A stretch of DNA of 64,000 nucleotides from Ophioderma brevispina (Eukaryota; Echinodermata; Ophiuroidea; Amphilepidida; Ophiodermatidae): the NCBI GenBank assembly GCA_023653785.1, contig JAMKCH010012582.1:93011-157010 (forward strand). The letters run 5' to 3'. This document shows, piece after piece, positions 49,328 to 59,814 of this stretch. Position numbers and translations under genes: made by a program. Below the pieces are notes generated by a model. The model had not been told where the DNA came from and did no database searches. It was given only the letters and a program-made list of their open reading frames with translations. Position 1 is the stretch's first letter, and each line of letters opens with the position of its first letter.

Positions 49328-49787
49328 AAAGGCCCTGTCACATATTAACATATATAATAAATAAACCGACATTTTGGTATGTTATGTATTCGGCTTCAAC
49401 CCGTTACACATATGTTCAATGCATCCCACGTCCGGCAGTGATGTGTTAGCCGCCCTTTCCATAGCACATCACTGGATAGTACCATACATCAATAATCAAT
49501 GAATGAATAGGGTATGATTAATGCATAACCAATGAAGGACGACCATATGCAATTCATTGACAGAGTCTGTTGAAAGTTTTGTGCATGCTCAAAACACTTT
49601 AACGTATTTAACGTATACTAACAATCACACCGTAAAAATAACAAATTAGATGGACCTAAAATGATCACAAAACAAACCGCCGCATTGCCAAAACTGGCTT
49701 TCGTTACGTTGATGTGTGACAGGGGCTTAATATTTTCATTCATCGACGACTGTTTATCATATATGTGAATGTGTGACAAGGCCTTTA
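49328..49787. mobile_element. MITE with ~30-bp terminal inverted repeats
   Basis: The left end reads AAAGGCCCTGTCACATATT and, inward from the right, AAAGGCCTTGTCACACATT, followed on both sides by CACATATAT-like sequence. A further GTGTGACAGGGGC at 49716-49728 is an internal partial copy of the end. Confidence 0.75.
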
Positions 49788-50206
49788 TGTTACCAAGGCC
49801 CCTTTAGGACAAAAAATCAATAGAAAACAGATAAATATCTGAAATAGTTATTAATTTTTCAAAACCAAAAGCAACTGTAATAAGCTTGGTATCATTTTTA
49901 AAATGACGATTTGATCATTTCAAATCTGGAATAACTCCCACAATTAATTGGGCAATTTAATGCTCATTTTGTGGAAACAGGTGACAAGGAAAATATTTTA
50001 AACAATAAAATTATACCGGTTAATTGAAAATTATTCTTTGATGTTCTACAGTTCCCACAAATAAATAGTGACCAGCGTGGAACACTTGGTATGCACATAA
50101 CAACGCAGTAACTTATGGGTGTAATTACATAGCTCTGTAAATGAGATGCAAGCATGTATGCTGTCTTATGTTGAATGCTGTATGTGCACGGCAGGTATCT
50201 AACACA

Positions 50207-50673
50207 CTATACTAGATTCAACCCATCGTGTCACCAGAGGAAAAGTTTTGGACAGCGTCGATTAGTTGGGATAGGGGCCAGAAAAAGAAAACATGTGGCC
50301 CGATTCACCTGTTTCATGAGCGAATTAAGATAATCTGGCTTGCTTTTCGTATTGACATCATTTTCAAAGACTTTGTGTTCTTTGTATCCAAAACACGGGC
50401 GCTCAAAAGTCAGTAACATTCAACTCACCTGTTACATTGAATACCACTGAAGCAAATGCGATTAGTCAGAATGTTTTGAGAGCTATAATGTTTTTGTAGC
50501 TGCAAATGGGCTTACGTTGACTTTCTCTCTGCTATCGGACTACATGTTTCATTAGACGTAGCGTGGAATGTTAATCTCGATTTAAATTTCCACGCACTGC
50601 ACATGCCCCTCATTCAATGCCCATACCTTCGGAAAAGTACTTGAGGTGACACGATGGGGTGAATCTACTATAG
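50207..50673. mobile_element. MITE with ~28-bp terminal inverted repeats
   Basis: CTATACTAGATTCAACCC then ATCGTGTCACC at the left is mirrored at the right by CTATAGTAGATTCACCCC then ATCGTGTCACC (read inward). No coding capacity. TA at the outer edge may be the target site. Confidence 0.8.
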
Positions 50674-51436
50674 CCACGATTCTTCTGCAGAAACTTTAGA
50701 CATCAGTATTGGTAGGTAACTCACCCTACAGCTGTTTTGACCAATAGCTCCTAATTTTTTTTCATCATTTGATATTAAATTGTATTGAAGATTTTAAAAA
50801 ATATATATAACAAGAAATCATCCTGTTGTTTGGTTTTGGTACACGTATGAGAAATGATCTTTTTAGCCTTCCCGTTTCACATACATATCCATAAATGAAA
50901 GTCCTGTTTTATCGATTTATCGGTTGATGAAGGGCAACAATAGTGCACTTTTTACTCTATGTGCGCAGGCAGAAGAAAGTCATCACAGGTTAACATGGCA
51001 CTGACATGAGATACAGCATTTCACTCTTCAAGTAAAAATTTACTTCAAGTATTCTTCATTAAAATTATAGGCAGGTTTACATTCCATACAAGATGTGTTT
51101 ACTTTCTGTTCAATCAATTCACGAACAAAGAATTTTACATTCTAAGTACCAGCCCATGCCTCATGGATAGTATCTGATCCTTCCTTATGTTTTCAGTATA
51201 TTTTGTATTTACTTTGTACAAAATGGATCAAATAAAACAAATTTGGGGCCCATTGCACTAACATTTATGGCACATCGTAAGTCTCCAAATCTATCTTAAC
51301 ACACATCGAGAAGTAATATGGATTTAATATAGGGACCCTTCTTACGGTTACAAGAAAAAAGGGCATTCCTAACTCATGAAGGGTCACTTGAGATATGCAG
51401 AGCTAAAAGTTCAGTGAAACACACTATAGTACCTCC

Positions 51437-51777
51437 CTAAAGGTGATTACATAGTGTCATGCCGCTTGCCGCTCAGCGGCAAGCCGCATGGTGTCCGCCG
51501 CTTGCAGGATCGAGCTATTAAAGTCAAGCGGCGCTATCACTTGGAACTACGTCATGCCTGGTGATGAGCGGCACCACTCCAGAGTTGAAGTCAACTCAAT
51601 GCGATTTGCCACTTTGGGCAATGTGGCAGCCCGAGCGGCAGGGAGATCGATTTATTGGCTTGACACTTTGCCGCTTGGGTCACCGCTAGCGATTCTGGCA
51701 TGATTGCGTAGTGACGTAAATTTTATCATCAGAATGGCAAAGCGGCAAGCGGCATGACACTATGTAATGACCTTTAG
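51437..51777. mobile_element. MITE with ~34-bp terminal inverted repeats
   Basis: CTAAAGGTGATTACATAGTG then TCATGCCGCTTGCCGCT at the left matches the reverse complement of the right end with one mismatch. Just inside the left end is a perfect hairpin (GCTTGCCGCTCAGCGGCAAGC). The target duplication is unclear. Confidence 0.85.
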
Positions 51778-52134
51778 TCCCTCTACATTATTCAAGCCGG
51801 TTGAGGTTCACCATGCCCATACTGCAAAGTTTCTATTACTTCTATAGTGCTATTACTCCTGTAGTGCATTTCTCTTCCTCAAGTCAGCAACCATCCATGC
51901 AATATTCAACGGCCACAGCATTAAGCACTGATTAAAATGCTGGCATACACACACGCATTTAAAGCCGACAGTTGCATGTAGATGCGCGCAAGAAATACCT
52001 GTCTAACAGTGTTGACGTCACTGACTCGTGGAAGCTAAATGCACCGTAGATCACTGTGGCTTTGCAGCAAACCTCCCACATAATTATATTTGCTGCCCTA
52101 CCTTTCCTTTCCCCCCCCCCTTTACCCTCATGGC

Positions 52135-52382
52135 AGAGGTGTTTTGAACCAATCCCATAATGCAATGTGCCTGTACTGTACTGTACTAAACACATATCAG
52201 TACTTAGGAATAAAAAGTGTTCACAAAGATAAGGACCACAAAATGATAAAAACTCCTTAAGTACTAGAGCTTTGTGGTTTAAAATGAGTGTTTAAGTCGG
52301 GTTTTTTTGTGGAATCACATGACCTTATTGAGGTGAAATTTCCCAAAACTGGTGCATTATGGGATGGATTCAATACACCCTC
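52135..52382. mobile_element. MITE with 12-bp flanking duplication, next to a splice donor
   Basis: Inverted ends AGAGGTGTTTTGAACC and GGATTCAATACACCCTC each lead inward to a CCCATAATGCA block. TACCCTCATGGC occurs directly on both sides (52123-52134 and 52383-52394). The inner boundary is 13 bases beyond the GT donor of the 52.4-kb mib1 exon. A family member lies at 29268. Confidence 0.85.
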
Positions 52383-52408
52383 TACCCTCATGGCTGCTCC
52401 CGACTTAC

Positions 52409-52587
52409 AGGCAGCATGGCCTCAGCCCATTCACCATGCCCACGTTGCAAGGCTTTCATCCTTTCTAGATCACTACAGATTTGCACCAGATCTCCCACTT
52501 GGACTGGATGCAAGAGGCTTCGGTCCCACCAGAGCACTGCTGGAGCTAGATGGATTGGCTTTCGTTAACACCGCGGGTTTATGTCAC
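52409..52587 (-). CDS. mib1: mib1 exon encoding the first-to-second REP linker (frame-disrupted)
   Basis: The exon ends with donor GTAAGT and follows an acceptor TTATAG. Its second half reads [20 protein letters not shown] then [12 protein letters not shown], a Mind bomb hallmark. Its first half reads AVLTKAN in a different frame, preceded by a distorted copy of the expected WTFNP. At least two single-base losses or gains are therefore needed. The exon length (179) is off the phase-consistent values 178 or 181. Placement between exons ending …SGKR and starting TLGKIGR is exactly as in the family. The splice signals and conserved residues argue for a live gene with consensus errors, though real mutation cannot be excluded. 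Confidence 0.9.
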
Positions 52588-52879
52588 CTATAAGGTATAA
52601 GTTAATCTTTGGTCCAATTCACAATTCAACTCTTTGGACTAGGAAGTTAGTTCTACCAGATGGACATGTTTTTCTCTTTCTCACTTGCACTAGGACATCC
52701 AAAGAAGACTTGAGAAGCAAGTGGAGGAGGAGAGTTAAGGAGGGATGGGTTGAGGATGGTGGATACATTGAATCGGTTGAGTGGAGCGGAGGGATAATGC
52801 GGTTGCTGCGGAATGAGGTAATCCGGCCACCCTCGTTACGGGAACAAAACCGGATTTCAAACTTTGGATTACTATGCTA

Positions 52880-53525
52880 CTACTACTACACAGCAATATT
52901 CCTACTCACGTTACCCAAGCTAGGCTACGTCCTGTCTACTCTAAGCTCTACTATAAGGGTACCCCCTTTTACTGTTCATGATTGATGCAGTACCTACAAC
53001 AATGTACTGGCGAAGTACACAAACACACTGGGATAGCAAGCTATGTTTACTTAACAGTACCCGTCCTATAGTGTACTCTGCAGTTGCCTACTAGGTGACT
53101 GACCGGTCCCATGTAAATCCACCAGTATGGAATACCTCTGCAGCTACTCCTCGGAGTACTCTGCACAGTCCTCCCCTACCGCGTCCTAGTAGGGCTACTT
53201 GGACCATAGGGGCGCCAACATTCGTGTTTGTACGACTTTCCTGACCATTTTCAATCTCAGTAACGGCCATCTTTGGTTTGAGCATCACCAAAAAAACCCT
53301 ATATATGACATTTTGTAACATATAACATATGTGACAAAATTTAAATATGGATAGAATAGCTAAAATAATCACACAGACCTAAAGCTCATTTGCATGGAGT
53401 ACCCATGCAGGTACGCCCGCATGGTGTGCTAGTGTTAAGCTACTGCGGGTGTACCCAGTATGGATGATACCCCCACTTTTGCGGCAGGCGAGGTGGGTAC
53501 CCAGGCGGGTGGGTACTCCGTGGCT
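52880..53525. repeat. GTACTC/GGTACCC-rich segment, possible foldback
   Basis: Multiple GAGTACCC, GGTACCC and TACTCC words occur. An imperfect inverted pair links GGAGTACCCATGCAGG (53396) with CGGGTGGGTACTCC (53506-53519). Boundaries are unclear. Confidence 0.4.
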
Positions 53526-54497
53526 AATATAATATCTACTTCAAGTACTCCATGAAGAAATTGGTTTGTAGTCTGTCACTGCTACAGCGTGTATCAATAC
53601 AACGCGGATTGGAAACAAATCTATCAAAACAGAAACCACCTCTGTTTCCTCTAGGAGTTAACACGATTTTTAAACAGTAGAATGCTACTCTTCCCTCATG
53701 CTTTTAATCCATCTCATTCGACCCTCTTGTCCAGATCCGTGCCTTGAGATGTGTTATAATTTCCAAGCTGGTCCCTTTTGGTGATCGGTTAAGGTGAGAG
53801 TCTCACAAAGAGACAGTGTGACATGATTTAGGGCTTACCATATGGTATTATTTTAATTATAAAGAAAGCAGTGTTAACGTGTTTGAACTGTATATTACCT
53901 CTAATATCTAGAAGTGGAAGAAACCTTTTAAAAAATGGACATGATTATGTCACCATAGGAGGGTTCCATGTTTTTGACTGGACTCTGATCCACTTTATGG
54001 TCGTTACCAATGTGCACGATCATTTCCAAAATTGAGTCAATTCCATTTCAAGTCTGGTTTATTTGATTTGATATCAGAAATGACCTCCTTGATGCTTTGA
54101 AAAATGACAGTCAGTTATTAAATTTACAGTGACACTTATCATTAGTTTTTTGAAAAACAAAAGTTTTTGTTCTAGTTTAATCGTCTTCAATGCATATACT
54201 TGTACTTAACTGGCCCTGTGATCAAGTCTCTGACCAACCCCAATTCAGAAAGGGCTAAAATAAAAGGAAAAGGTTCTTCAGGTACATTTACAAATACCTG
54301 AAATGCTGGGAAATGTGCAAATAGTAATGGAACAATTTGTTGAAATGAATCACTCAGTTTCACTTGCAAACTAGTCTTAAAAGAGATTACCTAAATCATG
54401 AATTTAAAACTACTTTGATTTAAATTGCCAATGTGAATCTGTTTTGGCCTGTTAACTATAGTGATCAATGATCATGTATAATTACTGCTTACTTTAC

Positions 54498-54577
54498 CGT
54501 TTTCCACTCGGGGGGTATGAGACTACCACATCATGATCCTCATCTATACCAACTACAGCCCTGTAGCTCCACGTGCT
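54498..54577 (-). CDS. mib1: mib1 exon encoding the first REP repeat core
   Basis: Donor GTAAAG at 54497-54492 closes a phase-2 exon reading VVGIDEDHDVVVSYPPSGKR. The GIDEDHD(I/V)VV.YPSG.RW stretch is diagnostic for Mind bomb 1. An extra proline coincides with a C6 run. The first 25 bases after the AAAG acceptor read STWSYRA, whereas a one-base shift gives a GATG-like end resembling the family's TTGTV, so a single missing base is likely. It joins in phase to the 52.4-kb exon: CG plus G completes the arginine codon before WTFNP. Confidence 0.9.
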
Positions 54578-54579
54578 CT

Positions 54580-56220
54580 TTAAAAAAATAATCAAAGAAA
54601 ATTCAGTATGTACACTACATCAAAGCATATTAGCAATTGCGAATGAGACAAGAGCACCAGGTGCTAAAGCTTCATCGGAAATGTGTTGAGCTGTGAGTGA
54701 AGTTCGTGTTTGATTTTTGTGCTTGTTAAGCAATACAGCACATTTCCTTTTAGTAGTACCCCAATTTTCCAACTTTTTGCACAGTTATGTTGTATGTCTA
54801 GAACCTGCGAACAGAATGCTAAAAAATGCGTAATTTATTATAAAGAAGCGATGTTTGTATTGAAATTGGGATCCAGGTGTACTTTCCAGCTCGGCCGAAA
54901 TTCTAAGGTTTTGTGCCGTCCATGATAATAAGTGCTCACCTATAAAGATGAACTCTACTTGACTTTTTCTGTCAATAAAACAACTTAACTGAATGACGTA
55001 GATACATACATGCGCTATTTCCCAGCTATTTCACTGGGAAGTTCGTTTTCCCAGCCATTGAATATATTATCGGAGTCTCCGATCTTAAGTATTCTAATTA
55101 AAATTCCGTCGTTGTCAACACAGACTTGTCGAGCTTGACCATTCACAAGGATTGTTACTACCATTTAATAAGACCATGTAAAAATCTAAAAACTGTTTGA
55201 AAAATGGGGGCGCTATCAAAAAAGTGCTATTATTGCATTAATGTACACGTGTACATCAATAGTTTTCCAGTGTTTATGCCTACGTGTACCTCACCACATC
55301 GGATTACCTATCGCAAGTTTTCATAATCTACAACCATTTGACTGGTGGGGAGACCGCAAATGTCCGTTGAAATGATTTCAAAATGGTTGGCACTGAAGTG
55401 TTGACCACACTCACCGAATTTCATTGCCGATCCATTCCCCACTATCAAAGTATCATCTTTATATGCCTTTTGCTTGTGGGGATGCATGCTGCATGGCATG
55501 CATGAACACACGCCACCACATACATAATACACACAGACTGTATACACCATACCGACACAACATCCACATACACCATGACGGACATCAGAATTTTGATTAG
55601 TATGGGTCTTCATGCACGCCATTGCAACGACACAAATAAGTGTTTTACCTGTGATGTATATTAATTTAAACGAAAAAACGCATACCCATAATACCAAGTA
55701 GGTCAAAGGGTAGCCTATATTGACTTATGCACTAAGGTGCTGATTTAAATTTAGGGCTTTGGGAATTACAGATCAGGGTAAGGGTTAAATTAATTAAATG
55801 CAAGAATACAAGATGATCTTCCGAGGGATCCGGGGCTCTGAAATTTGCTCACACTTATCTCACATCTTTCTCTTGAAGAATGTGAAATTTCAAGCTTTTG
55901 TTTCATTCGTTGTTTAGAATTTCCCATTATAGGTTTCACATATTGCTCAAATGCATCAGTATGTCAAAAAAATCCTCTAACCTGTCGATTGACTACACTC
56001 TGAAAATACCTCGGCACTTTTGACTGAACATGTGGGTCAAATTTGACTGAAACATCGGGTAAGTTGACCAATCTGTCAAACTTGACTTTATGGCGGTCAA
56101 TTTTTGAATAGAAACGGCGTAAGATCCTATTTAACAGGCATTTTAATTGATATTATAAAGGGGTGCATAAAAGTGCAAATGATTACAAAAAATACAGCGT
56201 TCCATAGAAGTGTGGCCGTC
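54580..56220. other. Intron, no gene recognised
   Basis: No coding motif. A short segment near 55990-56110 repeats TTGACTGAA and GTCAA words. Otherwise unassigned. Confidence 0.45.
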
Positions 56221-56224
56221 TGCC

Positions 56225-58440
56225 ATCATGATTTGTAAATGCGACGGTCACATGAGGTTACAGATGCATGGACACTATGCACCGTGTAGCTACTGTCTTG
56301 AAAATCAATCGACATATGGGATACACCAAGCTTTTATAATTCGACCAATGTAAAGGGCATGCGAGTCACCAACATGTGGGACACTACCCAGGACCACTGT
56401 ACATCTAAGTGTCATGAAAACTATCAACAATATTTTTTTGTTTAAACCCATTACTCAATGAAGTTCTTGCACGGTGATGGAACATGAGGTCATCATGTGG
56501 GACACTATCCAGGGGGAATTTTATCTAAGTGGTCATATAAATCGATAGACATAGTGATACCCCAAACAATTTGATAATTCTGACCAGTTTAAGGTCACAC
56601 AAGGTATCATGAGTCAGCAACATGTATGAGATACATAGTGGATTGAAAACAATAGTATCATTCTGACCATTTTCAGGCAACATGAGGTCACAAAGGTCAC
56701 CAAAGTCACAAGGTCACCAACAGGTGGGACACTACCCAGGAGCCATTGTCATCTAAGTTCAATGAAAATTGATCAGCATCTATGATCCACCAAGCCATTT
56801 TATAATTCTGACCATTTAAGGTCCGCATTAGTTCACAAGGTCACATGAAGGTCATCAACATGTGGGACCCTACCCCAGAGGCACTGTATCCCTAAAGGTG
56901 TCATGAAACGATCAACCTATTTGGATACCCCAAGCATTTTCAACCTATTCTGACCATTTTAATGTCCCATGCGGTCACCAACAGGGGGCACTCCCAGGTC
57001 ATCTACTAGTTCATAGAAATCGATCGACATATGTGGATACCCTAAGCAATTTATGATGCTGAGCATTTCAGTCACATGAGTCACCAACATGTGGGACATT
57101 ACCTAAGGGTCATTCTATCCTAGAGTGCTTCATAGAAATCGATCGGCATATGTGGGAAACTACAATTTTATAATTCTGACCATTTTAAGGTCACAGAGGT
57201 CACCAAGATCACATGAGGTAACAACATTGGGACCCGACCCCATGCCACTGTATCTAAGTTCAGGAAATCGATCACATATGGATCACCACATTTCAGATTC
57301 TGACATATTTAAGGTCACATAAGGTCACCGCTGTGGGACACTACCCAGGGCCAATTGTATCTAAGTGTCAAAAATTCGCTCGCATATGTGGATACACCAG
57401 CAATTTATAATTCCTGACCATTTAAAGTCAATTGAGGTCACCAAAATGTGGGACAGTACCCAAGGGTCATTCTACTTAGTGTCATAAGAATCGATCGACA
57501 TATTGATACACCAGTCAATTTATATTCCTGACCATTTTATAAGTGTTACACTAGGCACATGCGGGCACCACATATAGGACACTACCCTAGGGTCATTTAT
57601 TTAAGTGTCATAAATCGATCGACATTATTTGGATACACCAAGCATGTTATAATTCTACATTTTAAGGCAAATCATGACACAATATATTCTAAGCGTCATG
57701 AAAACCGATCGCCATTATGTGGATACACCAGCACTGTTTATAATTTTTTTTAGGTCACATGAGGTCAGCAAAGGCACATAGGTCAACTATGGTTGATACA
57801 CCTATGCATTTATAGTCTACCATTTTAAGATCAGCATGAGTTACCATACATGTAGGACATACCGCAAAATGTCATTTTATCTAAGTCATAAATCGATCCG
57901 CATAGCCTATGGGGATACACCAAGGACTTTTAAAATCAGGACCACTTTAAGTCCATGAGGCACATAGTCAAATCACATGAGTCCCACCTGTGAGACACTA
58001 CCCAAGGGCCAATGTATCTAAGCTGTCACTTAAATCGATCGACATTTAATGTGGATGCCACCAAGCAATTGTATATTCTGAATCATTTTAAGGTCCCCAG
58101 GAGGGCACAAAGGCACATAAGGTCATCTGTGGATCCTCCGTGCAATTTAATAATTCTGACCATTCTAAGATCACATGAGGTCACCAACATTAGGACACTA
58201 CCCAATGGTCATTTTATCTAGATTCATCAATCGATCGACATAGCCTATGTGGATACACAAAGATTTTTAAAATTCTGACCACTTTAAGGTCACATAGGTT
58301 CATCAGAGGTCAAAGGTCCACCCTGATGTCACCACAGTGGGACCCACCGCCGGGTATTTTATCTAGGGGCCATGAACATCGTCGCCATATATGTGGATCC
58401 ACCATACAATTTATAATCTAACCATTTTTGGGAATTACCT
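56225..58440 (+). repeat. ~120-150-bp tandem array rich in AGGTCA half-sites
   Basis: Roughly 15-18 diverged copies. Each has GTGGGACACTACCCA(A/G)GG, ATCTAAGTGTCAT, ATCGATCGACATATGTGGAT, ACACCAAGCAATTT, ATAATTCTGACCATTTTAAG and GGTCACATGAGGTCACCAA. Small indels are frequent. Flanking sequence to about 58590 continues the same element family as at 38338-38660. Several AGGTCA pairs are direct repeats with 3- or 4-base spacers. Confidence 0.9.
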
Positions 58441-58726
58441 TCTAGATGCCTTTGACCCTACTCCGACGAAAGTAGCTCTGGGCCTACCCAAGGACCATAA
58501 CATGCAAGTCCCATAAATGTGGCATGTATGTAAAGACATGCAGGCAATTATGTTAGGTACCATTTTTGGACCACCAGCAGATACAGACGCGTACAGCAGG
58601 TTTTGATCTAACCTTAATGTTAAAACCAATGTTCACATGTGAACCTTCTTGGACTTCCCTTAAAAATAAAATCGTGTAGCCCTTATTTTTGTATTCCCTA
58701 AGGGTAGTGTTACACTTGCGAGCTAC

Positions 58727-58781
58727 CTTGGCCAATTGAAGGGAAGGAATCCAACCTCTCCTTCAGAGCTCTGATAATTTC
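58727..58781 (-). CDS. mib1: Probable mib1 exon upstream of the first REP core
   Basis: A strong acceptor (TTTGTTCTTTAG) and a GTAGCT donor bound 55 bases. They read EIIRALKE and then, after a one-base shift, GWIPSLQLAK. The Mind bomb 1 protein has at this position EIV.SLQ.GHGGW followed by about ten residues before the GIDEDHD exon, so the first ten residues and the GW fit well. The exon is a few bases shorter than expected. The match is short, so this is the least certain member. Strand, order and phase with the 54.5-kb exon are all consistent. Confidence 0.5.
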
Positions 58782-58784
58782 CTA

Positions 58785-59465
58785 AAGAACAAATGAAAAG
58801 GACATTTTCAATTTGTTGCCGTCGTTACTATATTACGATTTGCTACGACTTGGCCGAACCTAGTTTCTCATACAACCTAAATAATACGAGCAAATCAGAG
58901 CATTCTTTAATCAGACGCATTCTGTATCGGAAGAACGTTTTTCGTTATGGACCGTGATGCGAGTTCGCCCAAATAAAAACGTTCATCCGGGTAGAAGTTC
59001 CTTTTACTAGCCGAACCTGCATGGGTAGAATATTACCTACCTGTTACGCCCCCCTTTGCCGTAATTGTAAAATCGGGGATCCCTAGGTGACGTATTAGGA
59101 AATCCACTACAACATATCCACAGGTCTTCAAAACTAATTACGGTCGTGACGTTCTTCTGACCTATTACTGCGATATATTAGACACCACAGGCCGAGGTTA
59201 AAGATATTTCTGCTTCGTAATTTGCCATGCTTGCAACGTATGAATATTCTTTTGCACGGACCACGCCAGGGCCTGTAATATGGTAATAGGTATTTGGGTA
59301 CTTGCGCATTGACAAGGGGAGTGGGTCGCGCTTTTTGCCACATTTCGTGGATTGTTTGTTCGATAATAACTTTAAATATCATAGGCAGGTCTAGTTTACA
59401 TCCCCCGGGTGTACACTGGACTTTTTTTAATGAGGTTTTGTACAAGAATCCCACCACACTCATCC
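58785..59465. other. Intronic stretch, no gene recognised
   Basis: A minus-strand frame of 109 codons lies here but has no recognisable domain and is likely chance. No further mib1 exon was identified. Confidence 0.4.
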
Positions 59466-59469
59466 GAAA

Positions 59470-59808
59470 TTAAAGGGATGACCGGTTTAAGGATATGACG
59501 TTTTTCATCTTTATAGATTGGCCTCTCCAAACCCATCTGTAAATTCGTGTTTCGGCTATCAACCGGTTTGAAGCGAGAGCTAAAAACAGTGTTTAGAACC
59601 CTCTAGAGTACTGTGTAAAATTTATAGTGGTCGCCCAAAATGGGGCAAATTTCGCTTATACGTCCAAACCAAAGATCATTTGGCTCTAAGATTCACAGGT
59701 AAATAGAAAAATATAGCGTTTCTTCTGATTATCAAAATATTGACCACTTCCCGCAAAATCTGGGCTTCTGGATGAGGCTATTTTTGCGATCGGGCCATGG
59801 ACCTTTAG
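59470..59808 (-). mobile_element. TTAA MITE, family T1, copy 4 (inverted)
   Basis: Reverse-complement match to the 44.2-kb copy: its 3' end lies at TTAAAGGGATGACCGG (59470) and its head at GCGATCGGGCCATGGACCT (59785-59804). The inner blocks (GTACTGTGTAAAATT, TTTGGCTCTAAGATTCACAGG, ATATTGACCACTTCC) are conserved. The right TTAA is mutated to TTAG. Confidence 0.75.
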
Positions 59809-59814
59809 GCGTAT

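Noticed and set aside
55308..55706. 132-codon minus-strand frame with Cys-rich middle
   Set aside because: The cysteines come from a CA/TA-rich tract; no conserved spacing or homologue recognised.
59134..59463. 109-codon minus-strand frame
   Set aside because: No family motif; fits neither mib1 nor any reverse transcriptase landmark I know.
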